Shown here one piece after another: positions 9,552 to 18,345 of a DNA stretch of 64,000 bases; positions within the stretch are counted from its first letter, which is position 1, and each line of letters starts with the position of its first letter. Made by a program: the position numbers and the translations under genes. A model generated the notes under the pieces. The model was not told the DNA's origin. It saw only the letters and a program-made list of their open reading frames with translations, and searched no databases. Source of the DNA: an uncultured Clostridia bacterium (GTDB lineage Bacteria > Bacillota > Clostridia > Christensenellales > Aristaeellaceae); NCBI GenBank assembly GCA_946407745.1, contig CAMJPQ010000002.1, forward strand, positions 85,787 to 149,786, written 5' to 3'.

Positions 9552-10603
9552 TGAAAAAGCTGCTTTGTGTTTTACTGTTTCTCCAGATGCTTGTGGTGAC
9601 CGCAGTGGCTGAAGAGACTACGGAAGCCGAGGCTTCCACAGGCTCCTGGAGCCAGATCAATCAGGCCGTGGGTAAAAGTGAGAACTGGCAGCAGCTTGAG
9701 ACGGACGGCCGCTTTCATCTTGGGGAAAAGCGGACGCTTGAGGGCTATGACAAACTGTACATCATGGACTGGGGGACATGGCCCAGCATGGATGGCAGCA
9801 CAGTCTGCGTGCCCATAGCCATGGAGCTGGCCCGCCAGTGGCTGGGGTTGGATGAAGGTGACCTGAATGGCTTTGTGAACTTCTCCACCACCCCCTATGC
9901 TTACGACAGACTGACTCAGGGAAGGCCCAATCCCCTGGTGACGATCAAGAGTCAGGGGGTGATGATGGATGACGCCCATCCCATTGATCTAGTGCTGGCC
10001 ACCTATCCCAACGCCGATGAACGACGGGCTGCGGAAGACGCCGGCCTGGAGCTGGTTTATGTGCCTTTCTGCTATGATGCCTTTGTGTTCATGGTCAATG
10101 CTGCGAATCCGGTAGACAGCCTGACGGTTTCTCAGATTCAGGGAATCTATACAGGGCAGTATGAAACCTGGAAAAGCCTCGGCGGCACCAGCCAGCAAAT
10201 TTTCGCCTACCAGCGCCCGCACGGCAGCGGCAGCCAGACCGCCATGGAAGAGCTGGTGATGGACGGACTGGAAATAGAGAATGTGCCGGAGAACTATGTG
10301 TCAGACGGCATGAGCGAAGCCGTGCAGCAGATCGGCAACTACGACAACGGTCCGGGAGCCATTGGTTACAGCTACCTTTACTATGTCAGCACCCTGGTGG
10401 AAAGTAGCGGCATTAAAGTGCTGTCTGTTGACGGCGTTGCGCCTTCTCCGGAAAACCTTCAGTCCGGGGCATATCCCTTCACTGTGAACTATTACGCGGT
10501 TTACCGAAGGGGTGACACCAACACGGAAGCCTTCGTGAACTGGCTGGTCAGCGCGGAGGGACAGCGGGCAGTTCAGCAGGCTGGGTACATTCCGCTGCAC
10601 TGA
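9551..10603 (+). CDS. PstS-like periplasmic-binding-fold protein, exported
   Basis: A 350-aa protein with signal peptide MKKLLCVLLFLQMLVVTAVA and a PBP-like fold of the phosphate-binding group: DGSTVCVPIAMEL matches the GSTS-type ligand loop, and the central region (LTVSQIQGIYTGQYETWKSLGG) and the end (FVNWLVSAEGQRAVQQAGYIPL) are typical of PstS-like proteins. No pstCAB genes are nearby, and the partners are LRR and SH3 proteins, so an uptake role is unsure; it may sense or bind a ligand at the wall. TGATG overlap with the upstream stop and AGGAGGT support the start at 9551. Confidence 0.8.
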   Translation: MKKLLCVLLFLQMLVVTAVAEETTEAEASTGSWSQINQAVGKSENWQQLETDGRFHLGEKRTLEGYDKLYIMDWGTWPSMDGSTVCVPIAMELARQWLGLDEGDLNGFVNFSTTPYAYDRLTQGRPNPLVTIKSQGVMMDDAHPIDLVLATYPNADERRAAEDAGLELVYVPFCYDAFVFMVNAANPVDSLTVSQIQGIYTGQYETWKSLGGTSQQIFAYQRPHGSGSQTAMEELVMDGLEIENVPENYVSDGMSEAVQQIGNYDNGPGAIGYSYLYYVSTLVESSGIKVLSVDGVAPSPENLQSGAYPFTVNYYAVYRRGDTNTEAFVNWLVSAEGQRAVQQAGYIPLH

Positions 10604-10653
10604 CTTCGTTTCCTCACTGACAATATCGTTTCTGCAAAGGAGAACGCTGTATT

Positions 10654-12213
10654 TTGAAGAAGACAGCTCTGTTCAACGTGGCGCTCCTGATGTGTCTCTT
10701 CGTTTCCTCGTTTTCATACGCCATGGACGGATCGCAGCTCAGCGCTGCGCTGCTTCAGGCAGGTATTAGTCAGCCGTTGCAGCTTTCGCAGTGGGGCGAC
10801 ACGGCGGCCTGCTTCGCCGAGACGAACGGCGTCAAAAGGCTGATCCTTCTGGAGCGGCATGACGGCGCGTGGCAGATTGCCATCGACAATTCCAAGGCGC
10901 TGTTTCAGGACAGGGATTGGCCGCAGCTCCTGCTGGACAGCGACAACGCCGTGTTCTGGACCTATATCCTGTCGGATACGGAGATGGTGCGCTACCACAG
11001 CAGCCGGAACGCTGACGGAATCTGGGATCGGGTGGAGCAATACCATTCCGACAGCGGCTTCGGTGAATACACCCATGTCTGGAACACGTCCTGGGACGGT
11101 TTGAACGGCGGAGAGATCACCCGCACTTTTTCCATGTCGGATGAAAACGACAATGACCTTGGCGAACATGTCATGCAGATTCTTCCGGCGTCTTGGCTGG
11201 CGGACTGCATCCGGCTGGCAGACTTCGACGTTTCGCGCTTTCCAACCATGCTCATCGCGTCAAACGATTCTTTTGCCTTCGAGAACAAGCGCTTTTTCCG
11301 GGAAGCCGCTGCAGCCCTCATGCCGGAATACACCTTCGTCAAGGGCATGCTGAAAAACGGCGCCATGCATTTCCTGATGGAGAAGCCGGACGGCAGCCGG
11401 GTGTATGTGATCTGTGAGTACATGAGCCACCAGGCTGTTAACCTGATTGAGAGCAGTCCGCTGCCCGCCGACACCATACTGGGATACCAAAACTTCACCG
11501 ACAGCCTGTGGATCGACGGGCGCTGTGTGACGATTCAACTGTTATTTGACGGCACTGCGGGAATCGAATACATCTATGACGACGCTGCATACTCCGAAGA
11601 ATCGGGAGGCTTCCTGTTCTTCGGACACCGGACGGTCTGGGATGGTTCAGAGGTGCATGCACAGACCATTCTCTACGGAGACCATCCATGGGACGACATC
11701 ACGCAGATCAACTGGAACACCCTGCCACACAATCTGTCGGAAGCCTCCGCGCAGATGGATTCCGGCAATTATGCCATGGTGGTGAATCCGAATCCAGCCG
11801 ACCGCCTGCACTTGCGGGAGCGGGCAGACAAGCGCAGCCGCTCCCAGGGCAAGTATTACACCGGAACGGCAGTTGGTGTCATGGCTCAAGACGGCGACTG
11901 GATGCAGGTGACATTCGGCGATTGGAACAGCTGGGTTCATGGATACATGATGAAGCGCTACCTGACTTTTGGGCAATCCGGCAGCGCGCTGCAGCTTGAT
12001 CTGTCTGCCATGCCGCAGCTCTCCCCGGCTCACCCCATCCTGAAGGTTTACCGGCAGCCGCAGGCAGGATCCTACGTCACCCATTGGCAGGAGAGCCACG
12101 AATCGATGCGGGTGATCGGGATCATCGGTGACGAATGGTACCATGTCTGGTTCCCGGCCACCGGGGAGTATGGGTTTGTGCGGTGGAGTGATCTGTCGCC
12201 CGGAAACGGATGA
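10654..12213 (+). CDS. Exported protein with two C-terminal SH3-like domains
   Basis: A 519-aa exported protein starting at TTG 10654, with AAAGGAGAA about 10 nt upstream and no ATG in frame close by. Residues 1-22 are a signal peptide. The first 350 residues match no family I know. A bacterial SH3 domain covers about 375-445 (LHLRERADKRSRSQGKYYTGTA), and a second similar unit about 455-517 (VYRQPQAGSYVTHW through YGFVRWSDL). SH3b domains usually bind cell-wall peptides. It is last in the operon with the LRR and PstS-like genes. Function unknown. Confidence 0.72.
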   Translation: MKKTALFNVALLMCLFVSSFSYAMDGSQLSAALLQAGISQPLQLSQWGDTAACFAETNGVKRLILLERHDGAWQIAIDNSKALFQDRDWPQLLLDSDNAVFWTYILSDTEMVRYHSSRNADGIWDRVEQYHSDSGFGEYTHVWNTSWDGLNGGEITRTFSMSDENDNDLGEHVMQILPASWLADCIRLADFDVSRFPTMLIASNDSFAFENKRFFREAAAALMPEYTFVKGMLKNGAMHFLMEKPDGSRVYVICEYMSHQAVNLIESSPLPADTILGYQNFTDSLWIDGRCVTIQLLFDGTAGIEYIYDDAAYSEESGGFLFFGHRTVWDGSEVHAQTILYGDHPWDDITQINWNTLPHNLSEASAQMDSGNYAMVVNPNPADRLHLRERADKRSRSQGKYYTGTAVGVMAQDGDWMQVTFGDWNSWVHGYMMKRYLTFGQSGSALQLDLSAMPQLSPAHPILKVYRQPQAGSYVTHWQESHESMRVIGIIGDEWYHVWFPATGEYGFVRWSDLSPGNG

Positions 12214-12221
12214 AAAGTATA

Positions 12222-12253
12222 ACGGGATGCACCGGCCATCGGATGCATCCCGT
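12222..12253. terminator. Hairpin between convergent genes
   Basis: ACGGGATGCA pairs with TGCATCCCGT around a 12-nt loop just after the SH3 gene. Only a poor T-run follows, so termination may be partial. It lies between the convergent SH3 and PepSY-like genes. Confidence 0.55.
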
Positions 12254-12293
12254 ATTTGAGCTGTTTTCTATCTGCCTATGGAACAAGGTATGT

Positions 12294-14699
12294 CTATCCA
12301 TTTCCTCCCAGTTCCAGCTGGGCCAATATCACATCTCCATCCTCTGTGATATAAGCAGAGGCATGCTGGTTATAGCAGCCATAAGTATCGTCCCAGACAA
12401 AGAAGAAGACTCCCCAGGTGGGTTCCTCCACTTGGTACAGCCCGTCCACCGTTCCGTTGACAGCCAGCAAAGCGTTGATTTTGAAATCATTGATATATTC
12501 CGGGCCGACTTCCGTGTCACCGACTTCATGCAATGCCTTAACGGCAATTTCAACAGCCTGTTCCCTTGTGATTTTTCCTTCCTGCGGAAAGGTGCAGTAA
12601 TACGGTTTTTCTTCCTTCAGTTGATCCGCATTGTGCAGAGCCATGATGCTGGAGATGACCTGGCATTCGTAAGGCGCAAACATGAAATCACCGTATTGGA
12701 AATACCATTCCTGCTCCTTCTGTTCGTAGTTTTCAGCATTGACACCAAACTCGTCCATGGCTTTTTCCAGCTTGTCCCAGAATTCCGTTGGGGCGAAGTC
12801 CATGCCCCACATCCATGGCTTTCCATCAGGCTGCGGCTCCGGTGTAGCAATTGGCTCGCTGAAAGAGACATCCCGATTGCGCAAGCCGGGAATGCCGTCA
12901 AAGCATTCCAGCTGGAAAACCTCGCCAAGCATGCTTTCCAGCCAAACAGAGCCGACTTTCACACCGTCAGGCCGATACAGATTCACCTGCCAGGCGTTAT
13001 GGCCTTCATACATGTAATCAAACCAGAAGGAAAAGGCTCCTTTTAATGTGCTCACATCCAGACCCGGCAAGCCTTCCTTATACTCCTCTTTGAAAGCGTC
13101 CTTCGCAATACGCAGCGCTTCTTCTTCGGAAACATCGTCAGCTGATGGAAGGCCCGGAAAATCAATGATATCCCATTCCGGTTCATCACCCAATTGTGTC
13201 AGGAACTCAATAGCCTGTGCCTCCAGCGGCCAGAAGCAAGGATCATATCCGTAATGTGATACCCAGCTCTCGTAGAGAGCTTCTTCGGCCCCTGCGCTGT
13301 TATATCCGACCGCATTCAGCTTTTCCCAGTACCATTCAGGCGCAAGCTCTGTATCACCCCAGAATGCGGGAAGTCGCCAGGCGGGCAACGTTTCAGCTTT
13401 ACTCTGCGTTTTGCCTGAGCTCCGAGCAGGCTTTTCTTTTTGCCAATATTCCTCCGTCACATACTGACGCCATCCACGATAAGCATCGGCTTTGCTTGTG
13501 TCGGTGCACAATATCTCACCGGTAAGCGCATCAAGCTGAGCAAACACGTATCCACCGCCCTGCAGCCGCAGGGAGACCTTCCATACAGGTTTTCCATCCG
13601 CACTCTCCATGCACACAGCAACTGCGGAATTACTGTACAATGCTTCAAAGTCCAGCTTGCCGCAGGCATCTCTGGCCTTTTCAACAGCTGCCTCCTTGGA
13701 CAGCATGGTATCATTCGGTATCAGGTAAGTCATCTCAAGAATTGGGTATTCTTCGTTCAGAAAATGCTCCGGTCCGACCAGGGTCTGCCGGTGTATCATC
13801 GCTTCCTGGTATTTCAGCAGTATCTCACTGTTCCAGTTGATATAGCCATACTGATCACCATACACACGGATGAACCGATCCATCATGAATTGGCCATGTG
13901 CCTCCCAGCTTGAGCCCATAATGCCATCTACGCTGTATTCATTCTTGATGTGTCCTGCGGTGTCCAAAGTCAGATTGTAATCTGTGCCATACAGATCCCG
14001 GGCTTCGTATGAAAGACTCCATTGGCGTGAAGTCATTCCCTCACCCAGTCTGCTTTCCCGGTAAGTCAGATACCGCTGATACTTCTCCGTATCATCCAGG
14101 TTTACATCGGGGTCATACTTTTGATGGATGAAATCCTTTGCTATCGTCAGAATCTGATCCTGGGTGTATTCATCACCTTCCGGAAGTACGTTGCAAATCA
14201 CATCGTCATCCAGGCCGCAGGCCTCCATCATTTCTTCATACCAGTGCTGCACCTCAATCGGCCATGCATCCGGATAGAAGCCATACTCTGTTTTTACAAA
14301 ACGGCGCATCAGTTCTTCCTTGAAATATCCCTTATCCTCCAGATGCGTGAGAGTGTACATGTCCTCTTCACTCAGAATCAGATTGTTTTCTGAAGCGATG
14401 CGAAGGATTTCATCGATCTCTTCCTGAGTAAAAAGATCAGAATTCGTTTCTGCGGCTTTGGGAGCCATAATTCTCTCAACAAAATCTTTTCCGCCAAGCA
14501 TGGCTACTGCCAGCGCAGTCGCAGTGATCAGCAGCAGTACGATGGTCAGCACAAGGCTGTAACTCAGCTTTCTTTTCACTCTATATCCTCCTGTAGCATT
14601 TTCATAATAATGAACGCGCTGGCGGGAGGTCGTGCGTAGTCCGGAAAGCTCCGCATTCAGCGAATGCCGGATCCTTTCCTCTATAGTTTTATTCCTCAT
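12294..14699 (-). CDS. Large anti-sigma-like membrane protein with repeated PepSY-like modules
   Basis: 801 aa from ATG 14699, which has GGGAGGTG upstream and overlaps the sigma-factor stop by 11 nt. Residues about 1-38 are basic and cytoplasmic, one membrane helix follows (SLVLTIVLLLITATALAVAML), and the remaining roughly 730 residues are outside. The outer part repeats a module: an APEWYWEKL / APTEFWDKL element, a YG...WPLEAQ element, then EEALRIAKDAF or REQAVEIAVKAL followed by beta strands, as in PepSY domains. I count about four PepSY-like copies. Coupling to an ECF sigma gene and the topology suggest an anti-sigma factor or envelope sensor. The function is inferred and the size is far above usual anti-sigma factors. 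Confidence 0.7.
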   Translation of the reverse strand: MRNKTIEERIRHSLNAELSGLRTTSRQRVHYYENATGGYRVKRKLSYSLVLTIVLLLITATALAVAMLGGKDFVERIMAPKAAETNSDLFTQEEIDEILRIASENNLILSEEDMYTLTHLEDKGYFKEELMRRFVKTEYGFYPDAWPIEVQHWYEEMMEACGLDDDVICNVLPEGDEYTQDQILTIAKDFIHQKYDPDVNLDDTEKYQRYLTYRESRLGEGMTSRQWSLSYEARDLYGTDYNLTLDTAGHIKNEYSVDGIMGSSWEAHGQFMMDRFIRVYGDQYGYINWNSEILLKYQEAMIHRQTLVGPEHFLNEEYPILEMTYLIPNDTMLSKEAAVEKARDACGKLDFEALYSNSAVAVCMESADGKPVWKVSLRLQGGGYVFAQLDALTGEILCTDTSKADAYRGWRQYVTEEYWQKEKPARSSGKTQSKAETLPAWRLPAFWGDTELAPEWYWEKLNAVGYNSAGAEEALYESWVSHYGYDPCFWPLEAQAIEFLTQLGDEPEWDIIDFPGLPSADDVSEEEALRIAKDAFKEEYKEGLPGLDVSTLKGAFSFWFDYMYEGHNAWQVNLYRPDGVKVGSVWLESMLGEVFQLECFDGIPGLRNRDVSFSEPIATPEPQPDGKPWMWGMDFAPTEFWDKLEKAMDEFGVNAENYEQKEQEWYFQYGDFMFAPYECQVISSIMALHNADQLKEEKPYYCTFPQEGKITREQAVEIAVKALHEVGDTEVGPEYINDFKINALLAVNGTVDGLYQVEEPTWGVFFFVWDDTYGCYNQHASAYITEDGDVILAQLELGGNG

Positions 14700-15216
14700 A
14701 TGCCGCACCTCCCTCAAGCGAGACTTTCAGGAGCTCTTCCGCTTTTTTCAGTCTGCGCTGTACGGTCGATTGGGATGTGCCAAGTGCCCTGGCAGTTTCC
14801 TGCATCGTCAGCCCCTGAAAGTAGTAGAGAAGAAGGACTTGCTTATATCTGTCCGGCAGGTCCATGATAATCAGAGTGAGGGTGTGATCCTCCGGCTCTA
14901 CCGCCACAAGCTGCGGCGGCAATTCATCCAATGCCCGCTTCCGGTCCATATGCCGAAACCATGCAGAGCGCCTGTAGTCCTTGCAGGTGTTAATCGCTAT
15001 GCGCAGAAGCCATGCCTTCTCATTGGTATAGTCCTGTTGATCATAATCACTCATGTGCTTCCAGGCTTTGATCCACGTGTCCTGCATTGCGTCTTCCGCC
15101 TGTCCAAGATCGGACAGATAGAGAAAGCAAGTGCGAAGGATCGAATCAGAGTATTCTTCGATCCATTCCGCGAGTCTCTGCTCGCGATCCATGCCGGATA
15201 CCTCAGCATGTTCCAC
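14689..15216 (-). CDS. ECF-type RNA polymerase sigma factor
   Basis: A 175-aa sigma-70-family protein. Region 2 is visible in LSDLGQAEDAMQDTWIKAW and LLRIAINTCKDYRR, and region 4 in LPDRYKQVLLLYYFQGLTMQETARALGTSQSTVQRRLKKA. It should direct RNA polymerase to envelope-stress-type promoters and is probably held by the membrane protein encoded just downstream. The start is GTG 15216, preceded by a 12-nt sequence complementary to the end of 16S rRNA. No clear ECF-type autoregulatory promoter could be assigned upstream. Confidence 0.9.
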   Translation of the reverse strand: MEHAEVSGMDREQRLAEWIEEYSDSILRTCFLYLSDLGQAEDAMQDTWIKAWKHMSDYDQQDYTNEKAWLLRIAINTCKDYRRSAWFRHMDRKRALDELPPQLVAVEPEDHTLTLIIMDLPDRYKQVLLLYYFQGLTMQETARALGTSQSTVQRRLKKAEELLKVSLEGGAAYEE

Positions 15217-15220
15217 CGTC

Positions 15221-15232
15221 GATCACCTCCTT
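15221..15232 (-). promoter_or_regulatory. Extended Shine-Dalgarno of the ECF sigma gene
   Basis: AAGGAGGTGATC on the minus strand is complementary to the whole anti-Shine-Dalgarno tail of bacterial 16S rRNA. It lies a few bases before GTG 15216 and decides that start over ATG at codon 9. Confidence 0.75.
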
Positions 15233-15326
15233 CACCTATACAGACGAGAGAGAAGTTGGTTTTCTCCCACCTGCAATCATTTTCGTATTTTATTGGGGAG
15301 ACTGCTGTATTGCCGAACGCGATGAA

Positions 15327-15361
15327 ATAAAAAGCCTCCCCAAGGTTCCTCCCGGGAAGGC
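15327..15361 (-). terminator. Rho-independent terminator after rlmD
   Basis: On the minus strand, GCCTTCCC and GGGGAGGC form an 8-bp stem with one G-U pair, followed by TTTTTAT. It ends the tsaD-nth-serA-gtrA-rlmD unit before the sigma gene. Confidence 0.8.
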
Positions 15362-15402
15362 GTTAGAATTGGCTCAATTTACAGGTTTGAGGACAGCATA
15401 GT

Positions 15403-16746
15403 TTAAACTCTGGACAATAGGCATGCTGTCTCCACTCCGCTGGTCCAGCAGAACAGATCAACAGGCTGGGCTCTAACTACACGATAACCCTGCCGGGAAA
15501 GCAGAGCTGCATCCCTGGCCAAGGTGGCAGGGTTGCAGGAAACGTACACAACACGCTCAGGCGCTGCGGCTGCAATGGCATCAATCACACGCTGCTCAAG
15601 GCCTTTTCTCGGAGGATCGACGACAATCACGTCTGGCCGAAGCCCCTCGTCAACCAGTTTGGGAAGCATCTCCTCCGCAGCGCCGCAGTAAAAGCTGACA
15701 TTGTGTATGCCGTTTCGCACGGCGTTTTTGCGCGCGTTTTCCACGGCAGCGGGTACGATTTCGATACCGACAGCTTTTTTGCAATGCTGCGCCATGGTCA
15801 ATGTGATTGTGCCTGCACCGCAGTACACATCACAGAGGATATCGTCCGCCTTCAATTCAGCAAAGGATTGCGTGGTTTGGTACAGCACCTCTGCCTGCGT
15901 GGGGTTGACCTGCAGGAAGGCATCCGGGCTGAGAGAAAAGCGCAGGCCGCAGAGCTCGTCGTCCAGCGTGTCCGTGCCATAGAGCGTACGAAAGCGCGGG
16001 CCGAAAATTACATTGGTCTGTTTCGTATTCTCATTCAGAATGACGGAAATGCAGCCGGCTTCCCGGAGTGCGGATATCAGCCCGTCCTGATGTGGAATGC
16101 GGTTCCCGTTGACAACCACTGTCGCCATGGCCTCACCGGCACGGTTTACACGCACGACCAGGTGACGCAGCAGGCCGCTGTGCGTCGCCTCATCGTAGGG
16201 CGCCACGTGTGCTTCGCGAATCCATTTGAGAAAAGCGCCGGCGACTTTATCAGCGGGGTGCATGGCATTGGGGCAGAAGTCAACCGGTATCAGCCTGTGG
16301 CTGCGCGGCGCAAAGAAGCCGAGCACAGGCGCTTCAGCAGTTCCCCCCACCGGCATTGCGGTTTTGTTTCGATAGTATTCCGGTCTGTCCATGCCCAATG
16401 TCGGCAGTACTTCCACATCCATTCCGCCAATCCGGCTGAAGCAGTTTTGCACCTGTTCCCGCTTTGTGCGCAGCGTCGCCTCATAGCTCATATGTCTGCC
16501 GGTGCATCCGCCGCATTTAGGGTAAGCAGCACAGCCGGGTGCTTTCCGGTCGGCAGAGGGCTCAGAGCACAGATGCTCCATTCTGCCAAAGGCATAGCGC
16601 TTTTCAACCTTGACGATGCGGACCTCTGCAGTCTCTCCCGGCAATAAGCCGGGCACAAAAACCGCCATCCCCTGATGGCGGCATATACCCTCAAGCTCAG
16701 CGCCGAGGTTTTCACAAGTCAGCGTCAGCATATCATTCCGTTGCAT
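15403..16746 (-). CDS. rlmD: 23S rRNA (uracil-C5)-methyltransferase RlmD/RlmCD family
   Basis: About 447 aa from ATG 16746. It uses S-adenosylmethionine to methylate C5 of a uridine in 23S rRNA (or tRNA in some relatives). An N-terminal TRAM-like domain (about 1-60) is followed by an iron-sulfur cluster motif C-x5-C-x2-C in CAAYPKCGGC with a later Cys in FCPNAM. The methyltransferase fold contains VYCGAGTITL, DPPRKGLE and the catalytic Cys in VYVSCNPATLARD. Several start codons are possible (16764, 16746, 16731); 16746 has AAAAGGG 7 nt upstream. It overlaps the end of gtrA. Assignment to RlmD rather than RlmCD or TrmA-like is not certain. Confidence 0.85.
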   Translation of the reverse strand: MQRNDMLTLTCENLGAELEGICRHQGMAVFVPGLLPGETAEVRIVKVEKRYAFGRMEHLCSEPSADRKAPGCAAYPKCGGCTGRHMSYEATLRTKREQVQNCFSRIGGMDVEVLPTLGMDRPEYYRNKTAMPVGGTAEAPVLGFFAPRSHRLIPVDFCPNAMHPADKVAGAFLKWIREAHVAPYDEATHSGLLRHLVVRVNRAGEAMATVVVNGNRIPHQDGLISALREAGCISVILNENTKQTNVIFGPRFRTLYGTDTLDDELCGLRFSLSPDAFLQVNPTQAEVLYQTTQSFAELKADDILCDVYCGAGTITLTMAQHCKKAVGIEIVPAAVENARKNAVRNGIHNVSFYCGAAEEMLPKLVDEGLRPDVIVVDPPRKGLEQRVIDAIAAAAPERVVYVSCNPATLARDAALLSRQGYRVVRAQPVDLFCWTSGVETACLLSRV

Positions 16747-17158
16747 TCTTTGTCCCTTTTTCATCCACATGCCCGCGATAAACAACAAAACGCTGGAAGA
16801 GGAATTCCGTGATAAAATTGACGATCATATTGAACGCCTCCACCAGCCAGTCGTGCACACCGGCATTGGACATCGCCTGCCCCCACCAGGTGGAGGCAGG
16901 GGTAAAGACCAGGTAATACAGTGCCACCAGCAGCATGGAGCGTGCAAGCGGCGCATCCGAGCGGAAGGTATATTTTCTGTTGATGGTGAAATTCCACAGA
17001 ACACTGAGCACCAGGGATGGAAGATAGCTCTGCCAGTAATCCCAATGGAATACATCGTGAAAGAGCGCAAATGACGCGATCTGTATCAGCCCGGCCGAGA
17101 TGGAGAACAGGGTGAATTTCAGGGCCCGCAGGCCTTCCTTTTTTCCTTCCTGAGCCAT
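16733..17158 (-). CDS. GtrA-family membrane protein
   Basis: A 141-aa protein with about four membrane helices (FTLFSISAGLIQIASFALF, then LPSLVLSVLWNFTINRKYTF, then two more). The WNFTINRKYTF stretch is the GtrA hallmark. Family members act in polysaccharide or teichoic-acid decoration, possibly as flippases of lipid-linked sugars. It starts 10 nt after serA with GAGGAACC as ribosome site and overlaps the rlmD start, so expression is likely tied to this operon. Confidence 0.85.
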   Translation of the reverse strand: MAQEGKKEGLRALKFTLFSISAGLIQIASFALFHDVFHWDYWQSYLPSLVLSVLWNFTINRKYTFRSDAPLARSMLLVALYYLVFTPASTWWGQAMSNAGVHDWLVEAFNMIVNFITEFLFQRFVVYRGHVDEKGTKNATE

Positions 17159-17168
17159 GGTTCCTCAC

Positions 17169-18341
17169 TCAGCCCTCAATGCGGCGGACACGCAGCACGC
17201 CTTCGATCGCCTTGAGCTTCTCAACGGTGTCCTTCGGCATGGGAGAGGAAAGGTCCAGAAGCGTATAGGCATAAGCGGCCTTGCTCTTGTTTGCCATGTT
17301 TTCGATATTCAGACCGTTCTGACCGAAAAAGGTAGTGATCTGGGAAAGGATATTCGGCACGTTGCGGTGCAGAATGGCGACACGGGCGCCGGTAACGCAT
17401 TTGCCAGCATTCAGGTCGGGATAATTGACAGAGTGGGTGATGTTTCCGTTATCCAGGTAATCCTGAAGCTCGTCCACCGCCATCACAGCACAGTTATCCT
17501 CGGCCTCCTCCGTGGAAGCACCCAGGTGCGGCAGCACAACTGCCTTCTCGAGGTTCGCGCTCAGCGGGTTCGGGAAATCGCTGACATAGCAGGAGATCTT
17601 GCCGCTTTCCAGCGCCTCGGCCATTGCCTTTTCATCCACCAGCACATCGCGGGCGAAATTCAGCACCTTTGCGCCGTTCTTCATTTTCGCGATCGCGTCG
17701 GCGCCGATCATTCCCTTGGTATCGGCGGTTGCGGGCACATGGATTGTCACATAATCGCTGACAGCATAGACCTCATCGGCCTTGTCAGCATGAATGACCA
17801 GCGGGGAGAGATTCCAGGCAGAGCGCACTGACAGGTAAGGATCGTAGCCGTAGACCTTCATGCCAAGAGCGACGGCTGCGTTGGCAACCAGCACGCCGAT
17901 CGCGCCCAGACCGATCACGCCCAGGGTCTTGCCCATCAGCTCATTGCCGGCGAAAGCTTTCTTCGCCTTCTCCACTGTTTTCGCGATGTTCTCATCGGCG
18001 GCGTTGGCCTTGACCCAGGCACAGCCGTTCACGATGCCGCGGGAAGCCAGCAGTAGTCCACAGAGCACGAGCTCCTTCACAGAGTTGGCATTCGCGCCCG
18101 GGGTATTGAACACAACGATGCCTTCCTCCGCGCAGCGCTCCAGAGGAATGTTGTTGACACCAGCGCCGGCGCGCGCGATCGCCCTCAGCTCGCTGGAGAA
18201 GGTCATTTCCTTCATGTCAGCAGAGCGGACAAGGATACCCGCAGCGTGGTCTGCGGTGTCCGCCAGCGTGTAACCCGCACGGAAGCGGTCAGTGCCAACC
18301 TTGGCAATGTTGTTCAGGCAATAGATGCTGCGTTCTTTCAT
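17169..18341 (-). CDS. serA: D-3-phosphoglycerate dehydrogenase
   Basis: A 390-aa NAD-dependent dehydrogenase, first step of serine synthesis. The NAD-binding motif is LGVIGLGAIGVLVANAA (about 140-160). Catalytic residues appear in the order Arg (RAGAGVNNIP), Glu, and His (LPHLGASTEEAEDN). A C-terminal ACT domain (about 320-390: ARVAILHRNVPNILSQIT) suggests serine feedback. ATG 18341 is chosen since AAAGGAG stands 9 nt upstream; it begins 4 nt after the nth stop. Its length matches the short ACT-containing SerA type common in Clostridia. Confidence 0.92.
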   Translation of the reverse strand: MKERSIYCLNNIAKVGTDRFRAGYTLADTADHAAGILVRSADMKEMTFSSELRAIARAGAGVNNIPLERCAEEGIVVFNTPGANANSVKELVLCGLLLASRGIVNGCAWVKANAADENIAKTVEKAKKAFAGNELMGKTLGVIGLGAIGVLVANAAVALGMKVYGYDPYLSVRSAWNLSPLVIHADKADEVYAVSDYVTIHVPATADTKGMIGADAIAKMKNGAKVLNFARDVLVDEKAMAEALESGKISCYVSDFPNPLSANLEKAVVLPHLGASTEEAEDNCAVMAVDELQDYLDNGNITHSVNYPDLNAGKCVTGARVAILHRNVPNILSQITTFFGQNGLNIENMANKSKAAYAYTLLDLSSPMPKDTVEKLKAIEGVLRVRRIEG

Positions 18342-18345
18342 GGCT

